Below, piece after piece: positions 1 to 10,228 of a stretch of DNA of 56,492 nucleotides; within the stretch, counting starts at the first letter, position 1, and every line of letters begins with the position of its first letter. Made by a program: the position numbers and the translations under genes. Location of the stretch: the NCBI RefSeq assembly GCF_016031625.1, contig NZ_JACCHP010000032.1, forward strand, positions 1-56,492, given 5' to 3'. The notes below the pieces were generated by a model that ran no database searches, was not told the origin of the DNA, and saw only the letters and a program-made list of their open reading frames with translations. This stretch comes from Bradyrhizobium agreste (GTDB lineage: Bacteria; Pseudomonadota; Alphaproteobacteria; Rhizobiales; Xanthobacteraceae).

Positions 1-216
1 AACGTTCCGAGGTCCGTCTGGCCGCCTCCGCCAGCATCTCCTCGCAGGTGAACGCCTCGTTACGCAATAGCCGGGTCAGGCGAATCTCTCCCGCCCGATT
101 GCCGCCCAATCGACGCACCCGCAGCTTTCGGCCGCCCGACGCGACCAGCCGGCCCAGGAGAAAGGCCCCCCTTTTTCCAGGCGACGGTCGCCAAACCGTC
201 CCAGTCCAAGCTCCAT
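1..216 (-). pseudogene. IS4/Tn5-type transposase N-terminus, frameshifted, cut by window edge
   Basis: The minus-strand reading from an ATG at 216 gives MELGLGRFGDRRLEKGG, the N-terminal signature of the DNA-binding domain of Tn5-like (IS4 superfamily) transposases. After this the frame runs into a stop within about 30 codons. Shifting frame at a run of six C (166-171 on the + strand) restores a good family match, with RVRRLGGNRAGEIRLTRLLR and then EEMLAEAARRT, open to base 1. One lost G in the G-run of the coding strand would explain this. A GAGGAGG-like ribosome site lies just upstream of the ATG. The rest of the element lies outside the window, so neither terminal inverted repeats nor target duplication can be judged. 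It is probably a decayed or single-frameshift insertion sequence; a sequencing error in the homopolymer is possible. Confidence 0.75.
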
Positions 217-295
217 GCCATCCTCCTCGACAATGAGAACAACACGGAATCAGACATTCTGCCCGTCTTCAACTTCGATGTGTGAATGCCGTAGC

Positions 296-437
296 CCTGG
301 AGGGGGAGGGTCGCTTCGCATGAAGCGCAGCGGAATGCGGAGCGGGGTGGGGTGATCTCTCCACACGGGCAGTCTCCGTGTGGAGAAATCACCCCACCCC
401 GCTCGGGCTGGCGCGCGATCGACCCTCCCCCTCCAGG
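296..437. repeat. 142-bp imperfect palindrome downstream of pgm
   Basis: The outer arms are CCTGGAGGGGGAGGGTCG (296-313) and its exact complement CGACCCTCCCCCTCCAGG (420-437). The inner arms pair GCGGGGTGGGGTGATCTCTC... with ...GAAATCACCCCACCCCGC, and the centre lies near 370, between CCACACGG and CCGTGTGG. A transcript could fold into a very long hairpin. It ends 13 bases from the stop codon of pgm and faces the transposase remnant, so it could end transcription. The extended, GC-rich form is more like a dispersed rhizobial palindromic repeat or a small non-autonomous element than a simple terminator. Confidence 0.75.
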
Positions 438-449
438 CCAGCGTTGGCT

Positions 450-2096
<1,647 letters not shown>

Positions 2097-2249
2097 TGGA
2101 ATATCCTCGTCCTGTCGTGAGTGCGGGACACCATAGCATCGGCCAAGCCCCCGCCAAGGGCTCAACACGCGCGAGGGGGAAGGCGTTCCTGGGGAAGCGA
2201 AAGTGGTGTTCGTGCTATGCTCGGCAGCATCGCCCGTTCGAATCGCCTC

Positions 2250-3386
2250 ATGATCCCCTCTCGCAAGCTGCTCGTGCTGATCGCCGGCCTGATCCTGGCC
2301 GGCGCACCCGCGCGCGCCGCGGAGTTCTACATCGAGGACCTGCGCATCCCGATGGCGGAGGCCGGACCGCAGGGGCTGGAGGCGTTCCTGGTGCGCCCGG
2401 CGGGGACGAAGCGCTATCCGTTGGCGCTGCTCAGCCACGGCTCGCCGCGCAAGCTCGCAGACCGCGCGGAGATGTCAGCGCACAAATACTACGGCATCGC
2501 GCTGGAATATGCCCGGCGCGGCTTTGCCGCGCTGGTGGTGATGCGGCGGGGCTACGGTACTTCGCCCGGCGGACTCGTGGACAGCGCCGGCAGCTGTGCC
2601 CATGCAATCTACCTGCCGGCGAGCGCGGTCGCAGTGGCGGACCTGCGCGCCGCGATCGATGCGATGGCGCACCGGGCCGACGTGACGACGTCTGGCATGA
2701 TCGCGGCCGGGCATTCCGCCGGCGGGCTCGCAACGGTCGCGCTGAGCGCGCAGGCCCCGCCCGGTCTCGTCGCCGCGATCAGCTTCGCCGGCGGCCGCGG
2801 CTCGCGCGACGTTGACGACGTCTGCAATCCGGATGGGCTGGTGCAGGCTTTCGCCTTCTTCGGCAAGACCTCGCGCGTGCCGATGCTGTGGGTCTATGCG
2901 AGCAACGATTCATACTTCGACCCCGCCCTCGCGCGCCGCCTTCATGAGGGGTTTCGCAGCACCGGCGGCAACGCGACATTCATCGCGGCGCCGGCTTACG
3001 GCGACGACGGCCATTATCTCTATTCGGTCGCGGGCCGGCCGCAATGGACGCCGTATCTCGACGCCTTCCTGCGCGAGCGCGGGCTCGGCCGTGAACTCCT
3101 GAGCCTGCCCGATCCGCTGCCGCCACCGCCCATGCTCAACGAGACCGCACGGGCCGAGTTCGCGCGCTATCTCGCCAGCCTGCTGCCGCACAAGGCCTTT
3201 GCGGTGTCGCCGAACGGCGGTTACGGCTGGCGCACCGGCCGCGCCACGGCTGAGGAGGCGAGGCGCGACTCGCTGGCGGCCTGCATGAAATGGTCGCCCA
3301 GCTGCACGCTCTATGCGGTCGATGACCAGCTGGCGGAGCCGTCGCAGGCCAGATCCACCGACCAGAGCGCCCGCGCCCGACAGTGA
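2250..3386 (+). CDS. Secreted alpha/beta hydrolase (dienelactone-hydrolase-like)
   Basis: The product is 378 aa with a clear Sec signal peptide (MIPSRKLLVLIAGLILAG, cleavage after ARA). The alpha/beta hydrolase fold is shown by an oxyanion region near LLSHGSPRK, the nucleophile elbow GHSAGG (Ser at about residue 155), a candidate acid in YASNDSYFD and a C-terminal His in GDDGHYLYS. A further C-terminal segment of about 70 aa contains RATAEEARRDSLAAC and paired Cys, resembling small domains found after periplasmic hydrolases. The substrate cannot be deduced; it is an esterase or peptidase-like enzyme of the periplasm. An alternative ATG at 2217 would add 11 residues before the signal peptide. 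The stop overlaps a possible GTG of the next gene, so the two are probably co-transcribed. Confidence 0.85.
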   Translation: MIPSRKLLVLIAGLILAGAPARAAEFYIEDLRIPMAEAGPQGLEAFLVRPAGTKRYPLALLSHGSPRKLADRAEMSAHKYYGIALEYARRGFAALVVMRRGYGTSPGGLVDSAGSCAHAIYLPASAVAVADLRAAIDAMAHRADVTTSGMIAAGHSAGGLATVALSAQAPPGLVAAISFAGGRGSRDVDDVCNPDGLVQAFAFFGKTSRVPMLWVYASNDSYFDPALARRLHEGFRSTGGNATFIAAPAYGDDGHYLYSVAGRPQWTPYLDAFLRERGLGRELLSLPDPLPPPPMLNETARAEFARYLASLLPHKAFAVSPNGGYGWRTGRATAEEARRDSLAACMKWSPSCTLYAVDDQLAEPSQARSTDQSARARQ

Positions 3387-3436
3387 CACACCCGCCAGAG
3401 GCCGGTTTGTTAACTCCGGCGCTCTATGAGAAGCCC

Positions 3437-4189
3437 ATGCTTTGGGATCGGGCACGCTTCATTCTCGGCGCGACGTGGAGGCACGTTGCGGTCGCCCTGC
3501 TCGTGTCGGCGCCGATCGGCGCCCATGCGGGCGACGGCAGCAGCGAACTCGGCGCCGGCGAAACGCCGTCGTCGCGGGCGATGATCCGGAAGATCATCGA
3601 GCGGGAAACCAAGAGCACCAATCTGCCGGCCGATATCGCCGAGGCGGTCGTCTTCGTCGAAAGCGGCTATAACCCGTTGGTCATCGGCAGCGCGGGCGAA
3701 ATCGGCCTGATGCAGGTGCGCCCCGAGACGGCGGCGATGCTGGGCTTCCGCGGAAGCAATGCGGAGCTGGCCGAACCCGACGTCAACATCCATTACGGCG
3801 TGCTTTATCTCAGCCAGGCCTGGCGGCTTTCGGGCGGGGACCTCTGCCGCGCCCTGATGAAATACCGGGCGGGTCATGGCGAAGAGGAGATGACCGCGCG
3901 TTCACAGGTCTATTGCAACCGGGCCCGCAACCGGCTTATCGCGATGAGCGCGATGCCGGGAGAACGCGAAGCTGCGGCTGCTCCGGATCCGGCACCCGCG
4001 GTTGCGATTGCTGCGCCCGTAACACCGGCGAGCCGCCCGAAGGTGCCGGTGCAGCCCAAAGCGGTCTATGCCCGCTATCGTCAAGGCACCGCGGCCGCCA
4101 GCCGGGCCTATTGGGCCGCCCACGAGGCGAGGGTCAGCCAGATCAAGGCGCGCATCGAAGCACGCTGGAAGCGCGTCGCATCGCGCTGA
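3437..4189 (+). CDS. Lytic transglycosylase, SLT domain
   Basis: The product is 250 aa with a signal peptide (AVALLVSAPIGAHA). The SLT lysozyme-like domain covers roughly residues 45-150. The catalytic Glu is in VVFVESGYNP (about E75), followed by the family motifs GEIGLMQVRPETA and then NIHYGVLYL. This family cleaves the MurNAc-GlcNAc bond of peptidoglycan with 1,6-anhydro ring formation, in the periplasm. The last 80 residues are Ala/Pro-rich and then basic, likely a disordered tail. I chose ATG 3437 because the signal peptide follows directly; an in-frame GTG at 3383 overlaps the preceding stop and would add 18 residues. It is probably in an operon with the hydrolase at 2250. It could serve general wall turnover or open the wall for an envelope machine; the context does not decide. 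Confidence 0.9.
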   Translation: MLWDRARFILGATWRHVAVALLVSAPIGAHAGDGSSELGAGETPSSRAMIRKIIERETKSTNLPADIAEAVVFVESGYNPLVIGSAGEIGLMQVRPETAAMLGFRGSNAELAEPDVNIHYGVLYLSQAWRLSGGDLCRALMKYRAGHGEEEMTARSQVYCNRARNRLIAMSAMPGEREAAAAPDPAPAVAIAAPVTPASRPKVPVQPKAVYARYRQGTAAASRAYWAAHEARVSQIKARIEARWKRVASR

Positions 4190-4325
4190 CCACGATGTTG
4201 CGGGACCCTTCGCCATCGGATGCGCCGGCTCCCGAAAGCTTGGATCCAGGCACCCCGCTGCGGCTTGCTCCCCCGTGAGCTTCACATCTACTGTGCGTCC
4301 AAAGGTTTGCATTCGGAGGTGGCGC

Positions 4326-5174
4326 ATGGAGGTCATACTGCTCGGCACCGGCGGTCCGCGCCCGGACCCGCGTCGCATGGCGACGACCACGCTGATCAGG
4401 CTCGGCGACGAGAACATCCTGTTCGACGCCGGCCGCGGCGTCGTGGTGCAGCTCAGCAAGGCCGGTGTGCCGCTCGGCGGCATCAACACGGTCTTTCTCA
4501 CCCACCATCACTTCGACCACATCGGCGACCTCTACGACGTGATGCTGAATTCATGGATGCACGGGCGCAAGGACGAGCTCCGCATCTATGGACCGCCGGA
4601 CACCGAGCGGCTCGTCAACACGCTGATCACGCAGGTCTACGACAAGGACATCATTTGGCGGGACAAGGGCGAGCCCAGCTTCGGCGGCTGGAAGCCTGTC
4701 GCCGCAAAGGACATCGTGCCGGGTCCCGTTCTCGACACCGGCCGCTGGAAGATCAGCGCAGAGCTGGTCTCGCATGGCGATGGTCTCGACATGCCGCCGG
4801 CCTTCCTGGCGCGCTGGATGTGTATCGGCTACCGCTTCGAAGCGGAAGGCAAGGTCATTGCTATTTCCGGCGACACCGTCCCTTGCCCCGGGCTCGAGCG
4901 GCTCGCTGAGGGAGCCGACCTGCTGGTGCAGTGCTGCTTCCTCGCCACGCCAGAGATCAACAACGAGCATTTGCGCCGGCTTGCGAAATACACGATCGCC
5001 TGCGGCGACACTGTCGGCAAGATCGCGGCCAAAGCCGGCGTCAAGAAGCTCGCGCTGACCCATCACCGTCCGCGCACCGACGATGCGATGCTGACCGCAT
5101 TGCTCGATGATGTCAGGCGGGACTACGCAGGACCGGTCGTGCTCGGCGAGGATCTCACGCGCATTGAGGTCTGA
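4326..5174 (+). CDS. MBL-fold metal-dependent hydrolase (RNase Z/arylsulfatase-like)
   Basis: The product is 282 aa. The metallo-beta-lactamase fold is shown by the N-terminal MEVILLGTGGPRP strand, the zinc motif HHHFDH (HxHxDH, residues 60-65), an Asp in SGDTVPC and a His in ALTHHRP. The overall pattern resembles the tRNase Z/AtsA-like group of MBL hydrolases, but the diagnostic RNase Z exosite is not obvious, so the substrate stays open. There is no signal peptide, so it is cytoplasmic. ATG 4326 has a strong GGAGG at 4315-4319. The stop lies 23 bases from the convergent stop of the aldose-epimerase-like gene. Confidence 0.88.
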   Translation: MEVILLGTGGPRPDPRRMATTTLIRLGDENILFDAGRGVVVQLSKAGVPLGGINTVFLTHHHFDHIGDLYDVMLNSWMHGRKDELRIYGPPDTERLVNTLITQVYDKDIIWRDKGEPSFGGWKPVAAKDIVPGPVLDTGRWKISAELVSHGDGLDMPPAFLARWMCIGYRFEAEGKVIAISGDTVPCPGLERLAEGADLLVQCCFLATPEINNEHLRRLAKYTIACGDTVGKIAAKAGVKKLALTHHRPRTDDAMLTALLDDVRRDYAGPVVLGEDLTRIEV

Positions 5175-5197
5175 GCATCATCGATCAGCTCGCCGCC

Positions 5198-6085
5198 TCA
5201 GAAGGATCCGACCTCGATGCGGAACGACAATTGCTCTTCCGCGCCGGCTGCGATGTGCATCAGCCCCGGCTTGCCGGTGAACTCGCCTTGGAAGCCGGCG
5301 GGACTTGCATAGCCGCGCCAGGGCTCGATGCAGAGGAACGGCGCGCCTGATGGTTTCGACCAGACGCCGAGCTCGCGAAATCCGCGCCAGGACATCTTCA
5401 GCCATGGCCCGGTCGATGCATCGCCCGCCGCTTCATAGCGGACCGAACGGCTCTCGATGCGGTCGAAGATGATGGCGTCATCGACGAACAGGGAGTCCGA
5501 TAAAGGAAGCGAGGTGCCTTTGACCGGGCTCGGCTCCGCTGCCTGCCGCAGCAATCCAGCCTCGAGACGACGGATCGGAGCCGGCTCTGCGCTCGCGAAG
5601 GTCAGCGCATAGCTCTCCTTTGCGGCGCCGGGCTGCAGCGGCCAGTTGAAGGCGGGATGGCCGCCGAGCGACGCCGGCAACGTCTCCTTGCCGGTGTTGG
5701 CGATCGTGAGCGTCAGATCGAGGCCGGACTCATCGATCGCGTAGGCCGCCGTCAGCCGAAACGGGAACGGATAAAGCGCGCGCGTCGTCTCGTTGTCGTC
5801 GAGCACCAGGGTGCAGCGGCTCTCGCTGCGCTCTGCCCACACAAAGCGGCTGTCGCGGGCAAAGCCGTGCTGCGTCATTCGGTACGTCTTGCCCTGGTGC
5901 CGCAATTCGTCACTGGCAAGGCGCCCGACGATCGGAAACAGCAGCGGCGCGTGACGCGGCCATTCCGGCCCGGCCTGCCAAAGGAATTCGGTGTCCCCGC
6001 CCTTCAGCGAGCAAAGCTCGGCGCCGTGCGCCTTGACAGTCGCGCTGAGCGAGCCGCTGCGAAAGGAGTGGGTGTCGTCGGTCAT
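5198..6085 (-). CDS. Aldose 1-epimerase family protein
   Basis: The product is 295 aa, typical of the COG2017 galactose-mutarotase-like beta-sandwich family. Visible signatures are the first catalytic His region QHGFARD, the second His in GGHPAFNWP and the acid in CIEPWRG. The family interconverts alpha and beta anomers of free sugars, and some members bind hexose-6-phosphates. There is no signal peptide. The gene points away from the EPS glycosyltransferase at 6245 and shares a 159-base divergent upstream region with it. Confidence 0.9.
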   Translation of the reverse strand: MTDDTHSFRSGSLSATVKAHGAELCSLKGGDTEFLWQAGPEWPRHAPLLFPIVGRLASDELRHQGKTYRMTQHGFARDSRFVWAERSESRCTLVLDDNETTRALYPFPFRLTAAYAIDESGLDLTLTIANTGKETLPASLGGHPAFNWPLQPGAAKESYALTFASAEPAPIRRLEAGLLRQAAEPSPVKGTSLPLSDSLFVDDAIIFDRIESRSVRYEAAGDASTGPWLKMSWRGFRELGVWSKPSGAPFLCIEPWRGYASPAGFQGEFTGKPGLMHIAAGAEEQLSFRIEVGSF

Positions 6086-6244
6086 GGCCGACCTCTACAC
6101 CGCGGCCTCGCACGCAGCAAGGCGGCGCCGGCCATGCAGGCGGCGCCTCCGAGCCATGCCGAGCTGCGTCATATTTCTGTACCTAACGATTGCTCACGTG
6201 CGGCTCCTCCACCGCGAGCTCCCCGCGAACCCGGCCGGAACTCC

Positions 6245-7369
6245 ATGAACCATCGTGGTAGTCAATTGAAATTGTTCATCAACGGCCGCTTTCTGTCGCA
6301 AAAGCTCACGGGCGTGCAGCGTTATGCCGCTGAAATGGTCAAGGCGATCGACCTGCTGCTCGCATCGGAGCAGATTCCGGCCTCGCTGCGCAACGCAGAC
6401 TGGCAATTGTTGAAGCCTGCGGATGCAAGCGAGGTACTTGATCTCGACCGGATCAAGATTCGCCCTGTCGGCCGGTTGCATGGGCACGCGTGGGATCAAA
6501 TCGATCTCGCCCGCGCCGCCGCCGGAGGCCGCTTGATCAGCCTGGCCAATTCCGGACCCGTCTTCCATCGCGACCATATTGTCGTGATACACGATGCCCA
6601 GGTCTTTCGCAGGCCCGACTTCTTCAATTGGCGCTATCTGACCGTCCATCGCACGATGGGTCGGATGCTCGCCCGGCACGCAAGCATCGCAACGGTGTCG
6701 GGATTTTCCCGCAAGGAGCTTGCAGACGTGCTGAATCTCTCGGCATCGCGCATTCCGATCTTCCCCAACAGTGCCGAACACTTCGCAGCCACGAAGCCCG
6801 ATTCCGGCATTCTGGCCCGACTTGGCGTTCAGCCGCAGAAGTTCTTCCTCTTCGTGGGCTCGAAGACCAAGAACAAGAATCTGTCCGTCGCCATCCGCGC
6901 CATCCAGTTGCTCGATCGGCCCGACGTTCCCCTGGTCATCGTCGGCGGCGACAACAGCAAGATCTTTCAGGATAATTCGGGCGAAGGGGCTTCCGGCCTG
7001 CTGCTGGCCGGCCGCCTGACCGACAGCGAGATTGCCGCTCTCTATGCGCATGCATTGGCCTTCGTGTTTCCCTCGCTCTACGAGGGGTTCGGCGTGCCGC
7101 CACTCGAAGCCATGATCTTTGGCTGCCCGGTGATCGCCTCGAGGGCCGACGCCGTCGTGGAGACGTGCGGCGACGCGGCTGAGTATTTTAGCGCCACGGA
7201 TGCCGAAGCGCTGAAGCAGCTCATGCTCGAAAGACTGGCAATCGGCGCGATCTCGGACCAGGAACGCAGACGGCAACAGGATCGCCTTGCATTCTATTCG
7301 TGGAAGAAATCGGCGAAGGCGTTGCTCGATCACCTCGCAGCGCCGGCGAGCGTCGCCAGCGCTGCGTGA
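6245..7369 (+). CDS. GT4 glycosyltransferase
   Basis: The product is 374 aa, a two-Rossmann-domain (GT-B) family 4 glycosyltransferase. The acceptor-side domain opens with FINGRFLSQKLTGVQRYAAE, a motif of mannosyl- and rhamnosyltransferases of capsule and O-antigen loci. The donor domain carries FLFVGSKTKNKN and the EX7E-type motif YEGFGVPPLEAM, where two Glu contact the nucleotide sugar. It transfers a sugar from an NDP donor to a lipid-linked EPS intermediate at the cytoplasmic membrane face. This is the first gene of the rightward EPS block. The start at 6245 matches the family N-terminus; the frame is open upstream, opposite the epimerase gene, but that part is not coding. Confidence 0.9.
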   Translation: MNHRGSQLKLFINGRFLSQKLTGVQRYAAEMVKAIDLLLASEQIPASLRNADWQLLKPADASEVLDLDRIKIRPVGRLHGHAWDQIDLARAAAGGRLISLANSGPVFHRDHIVVIHDAQVFRRPDFFNWRYLTVHRTMGRMLARHASIATVSGFSRKELADVLNLSASRIPIFPNSAEHFAATKPDSGILARLGVQPQKFFLFVGSKTKNKNLSVAIRAIQLLDRPDVPLVIVGGDNSKIFQDNSGEGASGLLLAGRLTDSEIAALYAHALAFVFPSLYEGFGVPPLEAMIFGCPVIASRADAVVETCGDAAEYFSATDAEALKQLMLERLAIGAISDQERRRQQDRLAFYSWKKSAKALLDHLAAPASVASAA

Positions 7370-7466
7370 AACGCGGCGCGGTTCGCCTATCGCGCGCAAT
7401 GGTTTTTGCACAAACGATTTGCAACTCGCGGCTCTCGGCACGGTTCCATGAAACTTCTTCGTCGTT

Positions 7467-7570
7467 CTTGCGATGATCGCAAGCACGCGCGCCTTGGCGC
7501 AACATCACCACATCGCTGCCCCATTATCGCTACGTATTCGAGGAACTGTGTTTCGCACTAGCGAACACAG
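7467..7570. promoter_or_regulatory. Two palindromes before a GT4 gene
   Basis: This lies in the 254-base gap between two EPS glycosyltransferase genes. Bases 7467-7483 read CTTGCGATGATCGCAAG, symmetric except at its centre. Bases 7546-7570 pair CTGTGTTTCGC with GCGAACACAG around a short loop, with one bulge. Either could be an operator, or the second could be a transcript hairpin just before the ribosome site. No regulator can be named. Confidence 0.35.
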
Positions 7571-7623
7571 AACAGGGATACTCGATGTCCGGCTCTCCAA
7601 CGCGGCCCTACGCAAGGCAAACG

Positions 7624-8763
7624 ATGAAAGTGCTGCACATCGCCGAAACGATCCGTGGCGGGATCGCGAGCTATCTGAACGAGTTGCATCCGCAGCAGCA
7701 GGCCAGCTTCGGTGCCGAGAACGTGCATTATGTCGTGCCGTCGGATCATCGGGACGACCTCGGCGCGATCGATGACAACCAGATTACGACATTCGAGCGA
7801 TCCGGCCGCAGCATCGCCGGCCTATTCCAGATGCTACGTGCCAGCATGCAAGCGCTGGATGCCTTCAGACCGGACGTGGTGCACCTGCATTCCTCGTTTG
7901 CAGGGCTCGTGCTCCGGCCCGCGCTGGCCGCCCGCTCGGGCGGGCCGCGAGTCGTGTACTGTCCGCACGGCTGGGCGTTTTCGCGCGAGACCGGGCGCCT
8001 CAGTCACGTACTGACGAAGGCGGCGGAGAACCTGCTTGCGCGCACGTCGGACCGAATCATCTGCATCTCCGGCGACGAGTATAGCGAGGCGGTGCGTGCG
8101 GGAATTCCTGCCGACCGCCTCACCGTGGTCCACAACGGCATCTCGAAGAGCCGCACGCCCCAGCCGGTCTCGGCGGACTGGACCTCCAAGAAGGTCAAGG
8201 TGCTGTTCATCGGACGCTTGGATCGGCAGAAGGGCTTCGATCTCCTGATCGAGGCGGCGAGCGCGCTCGAGGACGTCCTCGACATCCGCATGATCGGCGC
8301 CTCCGTGGTCAACAAGTATGAAGGCCCGACGGTGCCGTCCAACGTGTCCCTGCTGGGCTGGCTGGACCGGCCGACCATCGAGACCCAGCTCGAGGCCGCC
8401 GACCTCGTCGTGATTCCGTCACGATGGGAAGCCTTCGGCCTCGTTGCCCTGGAAGCGATGCGCGCGGCCAAACCCATCCTGGCATTCCGCAGCGGCGCCT
8501 TGCCCGAGATCGTCGTCGACGGCGTCACCGGCGTGCTTTGCGAGCCGGTCGCGGTGCAGCCGCTCGTCGACGGCTTCCGTCGAGCGCTCGATCTCGACCT
8601 CAAGGTGCTGGGACAGCGCGGCTACGACCGTTTCAAGCAGCTCTATGACGTCGAGAAGACGCATGCACAATTGCAGCAGGTCTATGTCGAGCTGCTTCAG
8701 GACGACCAGACGCCCGTCGAAGCAAAGGCGGGGCTGCAGTCGGATCTCTCCAAGAATTTCTGA
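7624..8763 (+). CDS. GT4 glycosyltransferase
   Basis: The product is 379 aa with a GT-B fold. The N-terminus MKVLHIAETIRGGIASYL is the usual start of this EPS GT4 subgroup, with Gly-rich acceptor loop GGIASY. The acceptor domain includes VVHLHSSFAG and VVYCPHGWAF. The donor domain has VLFIGRLDRQKGFD and the EX7E motif WEAFGLVALEAM. It would add one sugar to the lipid-linked repeat unit in the cytoplasm. I chose ATG 7624 because homology begins there and AAGG precedes it; an in-frame ATG at 7585 would add 13 residues and is possible. Confidence 0.9.
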   Translation: MKVLHIAETIRGGIASYLNELHPQQQASFGAENVHYVVPSDHRDDLGAIDDNQITTFERSGRSIAGLFQMLRASMQALDAFRPDVVHLHSSFAGLVLRPALAARSGGPRVVYCPHGWAFSRETGRLSHVLTKAAENLLARTSDRIICISGDEYSEAVRAGIPADRLTVVHNGISKSRTPQPVSADWTSKKVKVLFIGRLDRQKGFDLLIEAASALEDVLDIRMIGASVVNKYEGPTVPSNVSLLGWLDRPTIETQLEAADLVVIPSRWEAFGLVALEAMRAAKPILAFRSGALPEIVVDGVTGVLCEPVAVQPLVDGFRRALDLDLKVLGQRGYDRFKQLYDVEKTHAQLQQVYVELLQDDQTPVEAKAGLQSDLSKNF

Positions 8764-8862
8764 TGATCGACATGCTCGCTTGCCCTCGCAGATGCGGGAG
8801 ATCGCGATGGCGATGCTCTCGAATGTCACCGCCCCTGCTTCGCGCGTGAGCATGATCTAAAC

Positions 8863-10197
8863 ATGACACGCCCACGCACGTTGCTTCGCGACAATGCCCT
8901 TCGCCTCGCGGGCCTCATCTCGGCCATCGTTTTGTCGGTGCCCGCCTGCGCTCAGCACGCGCAACCGCTCGACGCCCGATTCCTGCTCGGTGTCGGCACC
9001 CACCAGGGGCTGGGCGGGCCGGTGAGCGCGCGGGGATACGTGCCTGCCGAGAACATCGCCCAGATCAAGCAACTCGGCCTCAACGCCTTCCGCGACGATT
9101 TCCCCTGGTCCGATTTCGAAACGGCAGGGCGCCGGATGGGCTTCACGCCCAGACTGGGCCGGCTCGAGGCGCAGGTCAGGTCCGGCATTGCACGCCCGCT
9201 GCTGATCCTCGCCTTCGGCCATCATCTCGTTCCGAATTCCTCGCCGCCGACGACCAATGAGGCGCGGCAGCGGTTCGCCGACTATGCGGCAGCGGCGGCG
9301 CAATCCGTGGTGGCGCAGCATCCCCTGTTCGAGCTCTGGAACGAGTGGAACCTGGCGGCAAAGAAGGATGCCGCGTTCTCGCCGGAAAATTATCTGGCGC
9401 TGGCACAAGTCGCACGACCTGCGGTCAAGCGCGCTGCGCCGAATGCGCCGTTCCTGGTCGGCGCCCTCGGCGACGACCTGGGCTGGACATGGACGGAGAA
9501 GATGCTGCGGACCGGCATTCTGCAGTATGCCGACGGCGCTTCGATCCATCTCTACAATTTCTGCATGGGCCCGAGCAAACGGACCTCGGCCGAGATCATC
9601 GAGCGGCTCACGGCGTTTCACCGGCTCGTCGGCCAAGCCAGTGGAAACCCCGACTTCCCGGTTTATGTCACCGAGACCGGCTGGACCACGGCCAGCAACA
9701 AATGCGGCGTCAGCGAGCAGGCCCAGGCCGACAATAGCGCGCAGCTCATCCTGTGGGCGGCGACCGCGGCGCGCTGGCTCAAAGGCATCTGGCTCTACGA
9801 GCTCAAGGACAGCGGGCAGAATCCGTCGGAGCTGGAGCACAATTTCGGTCTCTACCGTTTCGACAATTCGCCCAAGCCCGTGGCCTGTGCGGTCCAGAGC
9901 GCCTGGGCTTTCATCCGATCCAGCCTGAGCGCCGAGCGACGCGAGCTCGCCAGTGGCGTCGTGTCGATCGCTGCAACAACGACGTCCGGCGGCAGAGTTG
10001 CGGTCTGGTCCGAGACTCCCGACCGGCGTTACGAGATCCGGATCAAGGGCGATCAGGACGGCGCAACGTTTGCGATGCCGTGCGACTCGGCCGCAAGACC
10101 GGCGTCCGGTGCCTGGATTCCGGTTTCGAGCACGCCGGTTCTCATTGCAGCGAGCAACGGTGCGATGCCCGTCCTGGAGATAAGGCCGGCGCGGTAA
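8863..10197 (+). CDS. Secreted clan GH-A glycoside hydrolase-like protein
   Basis: The product is 444 aa with a signal peptide (LAGLISAIVLSVPACA). The barrel-type domain (about residues 40-340) has the two clan GH-A carboxylates: the acid/base in LWNEWN (E161) and the nucleophile in YVTETGWTT (E271). WLYELKD near the end of the barrel is also usual. It resembles GH39- and GH5-like enzymes that cut beta-linked polysaccharides. A C-terminal beta-rich part (about 345-444) follows. Within an EPS operon it probably trims, processes or releases the polymer in the periplasm; the linkage is unknown. The N-terminal domain of the protein at 13324 has the same paired Glu arrangement. It is preceded by a GT4 gene 99 bases upstream and followed by another 31 bases downstream. 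Confidence 0.85.
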   Translation: MTRPRTLLRDNALRLAGLISAIVLSVPACAQHAQPLDARFLLGVGTHQGLGGPVSARGYVPAENIAQIKQLGLNAFRDDFPWSDFETAGRRMGFTPRLGRLEAQVRSGIARPLLILAFGHHLVPNSSPPTTNEARQRFADYAAAAAQSVVAQHPLFELWNEWNLAAKKDAAFSPENYLALAQVARPAVKRAAPNAPFLVGALGDDLGWTWTEKMLRTGILQYADGASIHLYNFCMGPSKRTSAEIIERLTAFHRLVGQASGNPDFPVYVTETGWTTASNKCGVSEQAQADNSAQLILWAATAARWLKGIWLYELKDSGQNPSELEHNFGLYRFDNSPKPVACAVQSAWAFIRSSLSAERRELASGVVSIAATTTSGGRVAVWSETPDRRYEIRIKGDQDGATFAMPCDSAARPASGAWIPVSSTPVLIAASNGAMPVLEIRPAR

Positions 10198-10228
10198 GCG
10201 CGATTTTTGTAAAACATGAGGTTACGCG

